This document shows, piece after piece, positions 6,013-10,052 of a stretch of 10,052 nt of DNA. The DNA is from Gammaproteobacteria bacterium. GTDB taxonomy: Bacteria > Pseudomonadota > Gammaproteobacteria > Competibacterales > Competibacteraceae. The notes under the pieces are model-generated. The model saw nothing but the letters and a program-made list of their open reading frames with translations, ran no database searches and was not told the origin of the DNA. The translations under genes and the position numbers were made by a program. Each line of letters begins with the position of its first letter. Position 1 is the stretch's first letter. The DNA is taken from contig PWUP01000154.1 of NCBI GenBank assembly GCA_003562535.1, positions 1 to 10,052 on the forward strand, read 5' to 3'.

Positions 6013-8478
6013 CTAGTGTTGAGACTCCATATGTGATCGGTGTGGCTGACCGCTATACGTTGTGTAGGTCGGTCGTGTCGTGGTGTCTGTGAGATAATGG
6101 TGTAACGCGATATAAGTGGCTTGGGTCGCGTCGCGCAGTGCGAGGCGGTACTGTGCCATGTCTGCGTTCGTAGCGTGCATTGCTTCCGTTGCGACCTGTA
6201 TCAAGTGTTGAGCCCCGACGGACGCTGCGCAGTTTTTGAGTGAGTGAACGTGCCGATAAAACGTGTTCAAACAATCGGTGTTCTCAATGTGCGCGAGTAA
6301 TTGTTCACTTTCTGTTTGGAACGTCGCGATCAGTCCATGCAGAAAGTTCTCACCCAGCATATGGCACTGGGCTAAGCAGGACCGATCCAACCCCTCGGTG
6401 GGTAAAGCACCGGCTGGGGGGTGAGCGTTGGTCGTGTCGTGGAAGACAGGGGTAGTCAGAGCCATCAGGAGCTGATCCATCGTGACCGGTTTGCTTAAAA
6501 AGTGAGCGAACCCCAGAGCCTTACAGCGTTGACGCATGTCATCGTTTGCTGCGGCGGTTAATGCGATGACTTTCGGATGACCGGAATGGTGATGGCGCAA
6601 AAACTGAAAGACTTCTACACCATTCTGACCGGGCATACATATATCCAAAAAGTAGGCGTCATATTCGATGCGTTGGCTCAAGAGTTCAATCGCCCGGCTG
6701 CCATTTTCAGCCACGGTAACGATATAGCCCATTTTTTCGAGTAATGTTTTGAGATACAGTCGAAACGTCTCATTGTCCTCAGCGACAAACACCTGGTGGG
6801 GTAGGGATGGGGCCGACCGGTGTTGACCACGAACATCCAGCAGTGCGTGGCACAGTGCCGGGAGGTCATGCCGTGCGACTTGAGCGGTGACCGAAGGGGA
6901 CTTGACGGTCGTTACGGTATCTGGTGGTTCGATGAGAATCACCGGTACCGCAGGCATGTGATGGTGTAGACGGGTGACAAAAGCAGAGACCCCCTGTGTG
7001 AGGGCGGAGCGCTCGGCGATGACCACCTCAGCGGAGCGGCGGTGCGGTTCCGTCGTGAGACGACTGTAATAGTCTTGGTCGCTATGGCACAGGTCAATAT
7101 TGACCCCCCACTGCTGCAAGTGTAAGCACAGTCGTTGCCCCTGTGGGCCGATCAGTAACGCCCGCATATCTTGTAACCCGAGATCAGCCGTATGAGGGGC
7201 GTGTGCTTGGGGTCGGTCGAAAGGCAGTTGGATCACAATCGTGGTGCCCTGATCGATTTGAGAGCGAACGTGCATCTGCCCGCCCATAAGTTTAATCAGT
7301 TGCAGCGTGACGCTTGCGCCCAGCCCATAACCGGTGGTGTGTTGACAGCGCTGTTCACGTTTAAAGACCCTGGGAAAGGTTTGAAGAAACGGCTCGGACA
7401 TGCCAATCCCGGTATCAACAATCGTGAACACCAGTACCTCCCCGCTGGGGTGATCGGGTGTGGCCTGCACTTTAAGTGTGATCTCGCCCTCAGGGGTGTA
7501 GCGCAGCGCATTGCTGAGCATATTCATCAATACCTGCATCAAGCGGCATTCATCACCGATGACGGCCACAGGTAAAGGGGTCTGCTCCATGTGGAAGTGC
7601 AGATTTTTTTCCCGTGCTTGGGGAGCGATGATTGCAGTGATTTTCTCCAAAGTCGTGTTAGGATTAAACTCCTTTTTTTTGAGCACGATGCGCCCATCCT
7701 CGATGGTTGCCGTATCTAGGACTTGATTGATTAACAACTGTAATGTACTGGTTGCCACTGCCAGGCGTTTAAGGTAGTCCTCTTGTTCAGCCGTCATCGG
7801 CGTACAGTGCAACAACTCCGTCAGCCCAGACAGATTCGCTAGGGGAGTGCGCATATCATGGCTGATGGACGCCATCACTAAACGTTGCGCCTGGTGGGTG
7901 TGGTGAGCTTGGGCGATAAAATGGCGTAAACGACTGATAAATTTATGGCAATACAACGGTAAGGCGATCAGTACGATTAACGCATTCACCCACAGTACAG
8001 AGGGTATGTGCCAAACATTAGAGTAGGCGGTTGCCACAGAAAAACCGCCTACCGACAGGGCGGTTGTCCACCACAGGTAGCCGATCCCATAACGAAATCC
8101 ATTACCCAAAATCACCCACAGGTAAACGGCCAGTACACCGATCATATGCGCTTCCACCGCATAAACGGCATACGAGAGGATCCCGACATCAAGACCATTG
8201 CCAACTATGCGACGCCCGTCATAACGACCCGGAGAGTAGACAATCGCGACCACTAAGCTCAACGCCGCACCGACAAATAAGGTGACTATCCACCATAAGG
8301 GCGAATGAGCAAAAGCAGGGGTGGGAAATTCATAAGCGAAGGTGACGTAAAACCACGCAATCACCGCGATGGTTAAACGAATCAGCGCTTGTTCGTGCTC
8401 CGTGTCGGTTGAACCTGCAAATAAACGAGTATAGACACGGCGGAGTGCATCAACATACGATTTAAAAAAAGTTGCCAT
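6013..8478 (-). CDS. RpfC-like hybrid sensor histidine kinase (TM sensor, HisKA, HATPase, REC, HPt)
   Basis: 821 aa, inner-membrane hybrid kinase. About six hydrophobic segments lie between residues 33 and 177; short motifs there (TEHEQALIR, DGRRIVGNGLD, WVILGNGFRYG, IALPLYC) resemble the N-terminal sensor of Xanthomonas RpfC, which senses the diffusible signal factor. Next come the HisKA box SISHDMRTPL with phospho-His207, the N box (Asn323), G1 DTGIGM (355-360) and G2 GYGLGAS. A degenerate receiver-like segment (about 436-545) lacks a clear phospho-Asp motif. A complete receiver follows (565-675) with E566/D567, Asp612, Thr641 and Lys663, then a C-terminal HPt with His745 in HSLKNCAASVGA. 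This gives the His-Asp-His relay of RpfC-type kinases. Start ATG 8478 has AAGGA 7-8 nt upstream. It is divergent from a receiver-ANTAR regulator, its probable partner. Ligand identity is inference. Confidence 0.93.
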   Translation of the reverse strand: MATFFKSYVDALRRVYTRLFAGSTDTEHEQALIRLTIAVIAWFYVTFAYEFPTPAFAHSPLWWIVTLFVGAALSLVVAIVYSPGRYDGRRIVGNGLDVGILSYAVYAVEAHMIGVLAVYLWVILGNGFRYGIGYLWWTTALSVGGFSVATAYSNVWHIPSVLWVNALIVLIALPLYCHKFISRLRHFIAQAHHTHQAQRLVMASISHDMRTPLANLSGLTELLHCTPMTAEQEDYLKRLAVATSTLQLLINQVLDTATIEDGRIVLKKKEFNPNTTLEKITAIIAPQAREKNLHFHMEQTPLPVAVIGDECRLMQVLMNMLSNALRYTPEGEITLKVQATPDHPSGEVLVFTIVDTGIGMSEPFLQTFPRVFKREQRCQHTTGYGLGASVTLQLIKLMGGQMHVRSQIDQGTTIVIQLPFDRPQAHAPHTADLGLQDMRALLIGPQGQRLCLHLQQWGVNIDLCHSDQDYYSRLTTEPHRRSAEVVIAERSALTQGVSAFVTRLHHHMPAVPVILIEPPDTVTTVKSPSVTAQVARHDLPALCHALLDVRGQHRSAPSLPHQVFVAEDNETFRLYLKTLLEKMGYIVTVAENGSRAIELLSQRIEYDAYFLDICMPGQNGVEVFQFLRHHHSGHPKVIALTAAANDDMRQRCKALGFAHFLSKPVTMDQLLMALTTPVFHDTTNAHPPAGALPTEGLDRSCLAQCHMLGENFLHGLIATFQTESEQLLAHIENTDCLNTFYRHVHSLKNCAASVGAQHLIQVATEAMHATNADMAQYRLALRDATQATYIALHHYLTDTTTRPTYTTYSGQPHRSHMESQH

Positions 8479-8694
8479 CGGCTAATCCTTCAAGTAACCA
8501 TAATAAGACGATAGCCTTTACGGTGGCCAACCCACTGACAGTCAGCAAACGGATCAATAACCCGTTCACTGCACTGTGCAACATCGTCTCGGTCACTGCT
8601 TTTTAGGGAGCCGAGGACTTATACTTTCAAGTCAAAGGGACCGGTTTTAGGTCTGGTCTTTAACCGTCTAAAAGTTTTCCACGAGGTAGATAAT
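8479..8694. promoter_or_regulatory. divergent regulatory region between kinase and ANTAR regulator
   Basis: 216 nt serve both genes. Two odd-length palindromes are present, CTGAC-A-GTCAG (8535-8545) and TGCAC-T-GTGCA (8570-8580), with centres 35 bp apart; they are candidate operators. TATACT (8620-8625) is a possible -10 box for the plus-strand gene and TATTAT (8505-8500, minus) for the kinase, but neither has a convincing -35. Confidence 0.4.
8616..8673 (+). promoter_or_regulatory. leader with overlapping alternative stems before the ANTAR regulator
   Basis: GACTT (8616-8620) can pair with AAGTC (8629-8633). Then three further stems compete for the same bases: GACC (8639-8642) with GGTC (8650-8653), CGGTT (8642-8646) with AACCG (8662-8666), and TTTTAG (8645-8650) with CTAAAA (8668-8673). 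Mutually exclusive stems are what a leader-RNA switch needs, and the encoded protein has an RNA-binding domain. No free-energy calculation was done. Confidence 0.3.
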
Positions 8695-9321
8695 ATGTCA
8701 AGGCACACCGCACCGCACACCGTACTCGTCGTTGAGGATACCGATACGATGAGGCAACTGATTTGCACCTTGTTATCTCAAGCCGGTTATCAGGTGCTGG
8801 AAGCCGTCGATGGCGCCAGTGCGTTATACATCGTCCATGAGCATGACCCTGACCTGATCCTATTGGATATTCATCTGCCCGATATGACCGGTTTGGATTT
8901 AGTACCTTTTATCCATGGCTATCCGTTTGTGATTCTAACCTTGGATACTGACCCCAAACTGTTTGACCAAGCCAAAAAACTCGGTGCGTTAAATTATTTT
9001 ATCAAGCCGCCCACTGTCCCAGAGTTTCTCAACAATGTGGCACTGGCCATTCAACAAGGCAAAACGCGCTCTGATTTGCAGAAAGCGATGCAATGTAATC
9101 GCAACATCGCTAAGACAGTGGGTTTGCTGATGGGCACCCTTGGATTGACCGAAGCAACCGCCGATCAGTGCTTGCGAGATTATGCGACCCGTCATCGCAG
9201 ATCGCTGCATGACATTGCCGAGGATATACTGAGTTTAGCAGCCGTATGTTCTGGGGATACGCCGCGCATGGCTCAGCAGTTATCGAGTTATCTTAAAATG
9301 GGGAATGCCTTTAACCCATAG
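8695..9321 (+). CDS. response regulator with receiver and ANTAR RNA-binding domain
   Basis: 208 aa, cytoplasmic. The receiver spans about residues 8-120, with E14/D15 (VVEDTDTMR), phospho-acceptor Asp58 (LILLDIHLPD), Thr82 and Lys104 (FIKPP). A helix links it to an ANTAR domain (about 124-180): NIAKTVGLLMGTLGLTEATADQCL, then RDYATRHRRSLHDIAEDIL. ANTAR domains (AmiR, NasR, NasT type) bind paired hairpins in leader RNA and block transcription termination; phosphorylation usually switches them on. The start ATG has GAGG 8 nt upstream. Its position divergent to the RpfC-like kinase suggests it takes the phosphate from that protein's HPt, replacing the usual HD-GYP partner RpfG. The leader shows competing stems, so self-control is possible. 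It ends at a hairpin shared with the convergent PH-domain gene. Confidence 0.92.
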   Translation: MSRHTAPHTVLVVEDTDTMRQLICTLLSQAGYQVLEAVDGASALYIVHEHDPDLILLDIHLPDMTGLDLVPFIHGYPFVILTLDTDPKLFDQAKKLGALNYFIKPPTVPEFLNNVALAIQQGKTRSDLQKAMQCNRNIAKTVGLLMGTLGLTEATADQCLRDYATRHRRSLHDIAEDILSLAAVCSGDTPRMAQQLSSYLKMGNAFNP

Positions 9322-9322
9322 A

Positions 9323-9348
9323 GACTAACACCAATGGCTTAGTCTTTT
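9323..9348 (+). terminator. terminator hairpin after the ANTAR regulator
   Basis: GACTAA (9323-9328) pairs with TTAGTC (9339-9344), with a possible inner CCA/TGG pairing, and is followed by TTTT (9345-9348). It begins 2 nt after the regulator stop and includes the stop codon of the convergent gene. The stem is AT-rich, so strength is moderate. Confidence 0.55.
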
Positions 9349-9731
9349 AATTGATCCATGGCATCATACACCCGATCCCGCCAGTAAACAGGCCGAGCAA
9401 TTCCGAAGAAGCGGACTTCGGCATCGGCAGAGCCTGCTGAATAAAAGGCTAAATCACCCATCCCTAAGAGTCGTTGCCACAGGCTTTGTTGAAGTGCCAC
9501 ACTGCGTAGGTCTTTTATTCTAACGCTCTGTTCATTTCTCGAAAGCATGCCATAATGGCGCGAAATGCGGTATTGATCGATCACAAACGCCCATGACCAG
9601 CGTTTCAATACGATGATTAAAAACACAAGCAGCAGCGCAGTTAACCAAAACCAAAACCCACTACCGAGCGCTTCATGGCTCTGGTGATGTTCCCTTGCTG
9701 TATGGAGTGTGATGACTGCGAAGCCCCCCAT
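9339..9731 (-). CDS. bacterial PH (bPH2, YdbS-like) membrane protein, probably frameshifted at its start
   Basis: 130 aa from ATG 9731. A membrane segment (FWFWLTALLLVFLIIVL) is followed by a bPH2 domain: DQYRISRHYGMLSRNEQSVRIKDLRSVALQQSLWQRLLGMGDLAFYSAG, split here only by commonly conserved positions, then VRFFGIARPVYWRDRVYDAM. This is the usual pattern of short YdbS-type proteins of unknown function, normally with the N-terminus LRP-x-W-RNY before the first membrane segment. Exactly that start is present just upstream but in another frame (9743-9804), so this gene is probably disrupted by one extra A in an A6 tract. ATG 9731 has AGGA 6 nt upstream and could still give a shortened protein; a TTG at 9755 is the longest in-frame start. 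It is convergent with the ANTAR regulator gene. Confidence 0.75.
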   Translation of the reverse strand: MGGFAVITLHTAREHHQSHEALGSGFWFWLTALLLVFLIIVLKRWSWAFVIDQYRISRHYGMLSRNEQSVRIKDLRSVALQQSLWQRLLGMGDLAFYSAGSADAEVRFFGIARPVYWRDRVYDAMDQLKD

Positions 9732-9742
9732 CACTAATCCTG

Positions 9743-9804
9743 TTTTTTGCTCCAAACCAATAGTTTCTCCAAGCGGGGCGCAATTTCACTGTGGGTGTTG
9801 ACAG
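9743..9804 (-). pseudogene. out-of-frame N-terminal part of the PH-domain gene
   Basis: From CTG 9804 the frame reads (M)STPTVKLRPAWRNYWFGAK, typical of the N-terminus of bPH2 membrane proteins. A perfect AAGGAG lies 6 nt before the CTG (9816-9811). After the A6 tract (9748-9743) this frame leaves the PH frame and stops soon after. With five A instead of six it would join directly as WFGAKTGLVMGGF and continue into the PH domain. CTG is a rare initiator; no ATG, GTG or TTG fits this ribosome-binding site. Confidence 0.6.
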
Positions 9805-9892
9805 GGCGTTCTCCTTGAAAACGGGTGAATCATGCTAGCACAGCTTAACTCTGCAAAGGGGGATTAGGCATTTTTGATGATCTCAGTTAAAC

Positions 9893-9898
9893 TATAGT
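9893..9898 (+). promoter_or_regulatory. possible -10 box for the H-NS-like gene
   Basis: TATAGT at 9893-9898, about 37 nt before the start codon, resembles a sigma-70 -10 box. No -35 box at the usual distance is convincing: TTGATG at 9874-9879 is only 13 nt away. Confidence 0.3.
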
Positions 9899-9934
9899 CT
9901 ATCGAACAGCAACAATGAAGGAAACGACGTCACA

Positions 9935-10052
9935 ATGGCAACGAAATCCCGTGCTAAAAAACCTATTGCTCTGGAAGAGATCTCGCTGGATGACTACTCA
10001 ATCGCTGAACTAGAGGAGCTGATTAATGAGGCCAAAAAGGCCATTGATCAGC
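9935..10052 (+). CDS. H-NS-like histone-like protein, N-terminal part only (partial)
   Basis: Only 39 codons are in the window: MATKSRAKKPIALEEISLDD, then YSIAELEELINEAKKAIDQ. A lysine-rich start, then a short amphipathic helix of the form LS-x-x-EL-x-x-LI-x-x-A-x-x-AI, is typical of the N-terminal dimerisation helix of H-NS-family proteins in proteobacteria (MvaT/XrvA/BpH3-like sizes of about 100-130 aa). These proteins bind AT-rich DNA and silence foreign genes. AAGGAA lies about 11 nt upstream, rather far. An ATG at 9915 is out of frame. The DNA-binding AT-hook-like C-terminus would be outside the window, so the call rests on the helix pattern alone. Confidence 0.55.
   Translation, partial: MATKSRAKKPIALEEISLDDYSIAELEELINEAKKAIDQ

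Noticed and set aside
7192..7575. Plus-strand 127-codon frame antisense to the kinase ATPase domain
   Set aside because: The minus strand clearly encodes conserved kinase motifs here, so this is a shadow frame.
9742..9748. A-AAA-AAC heptamer as a programmed -1 frameshift site in the PH-domain gene
   Set aside because: The heptamer is in the right register for -1 slippage, but the downstream PH frame is reached only by a +1 shift or loss of one A, so programmed -1 frameshifting does not join the two parts.

Overview
The window looks like an accessory or mobile stretch of a proteobacterial chromosome, most likely gammaproteobacterial. This rests on the kind of proteins present (an RpfC-like hybrid kinase, an H-NS-like protein start, a relaxase-type C-terminal domain, a small WGR protein) and on moderate GC content. 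I cannot name the species. No rRNA, tRNA or CRISPR array was found.

Layout. Positions 1-2443 hold a tight minus-strand set: a promoter-like site, a small WGR-domain protein, an HNH-nuclease protein, and a protein whose C-terminus resembles the AcrVA2 anti-CRISPR family and runs off the left edge. Positions 2398-3655 have no convincing gene. They hold a terminator-type hairpin, a TTGACA box, several hairpins, a 34-nt imperfect direct repeat and a GATGA-rich low-complexity tract. That tract leads into a plus-strand gene for an unrecognised acidic, helical 113-aa protein (3656-3997), followed by a weak terminator.

Positions 4332-5683 hold two overlapping minus-strand genes: an unrecognised 83-aa protein, then a 367-aa protein with a proline-rich hexapeptide repeat linker and a C-terminal domain like that of MobH (TraI_2-type) relaxases. 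Upstream of them, 5690-5938 has hairpins at both ends and resembles a short IS200/IS605-type relic. It abuts a TGAT tetranucleotide tract of almost 16 units.

Positions 6013-9321 form a divergent two-component pair. One gene is an 821-aa RpfC-like hybrid histidine kinase (membrane sensor, kinase, degenerate receiver, receiver, HPt). The other is a receiver-ANTAR response regulator, which would act on RNA by antitermination rather than on DNA or cyclic-di-GMP. A convergent bacterial PH-domain gene follows and appears frameshifted at an A6 tract near its start. The window ends in the first 39 codons of an H-NS-like gene.

How it may fit together (inference): the left half has the flavour of an integrative or conjugative element carrying defence/counter-defence cargo. 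The right half is a signalling module whose RNA target is not visible with certainty. The most interesting points are the AcrVA2-like/HNH/WGR operon, the RpfC-like kinase paired with an ANTAR regulator, the structured gene-free region at 2.8-3.5 kb, and the frameshifted PH-domain gene.
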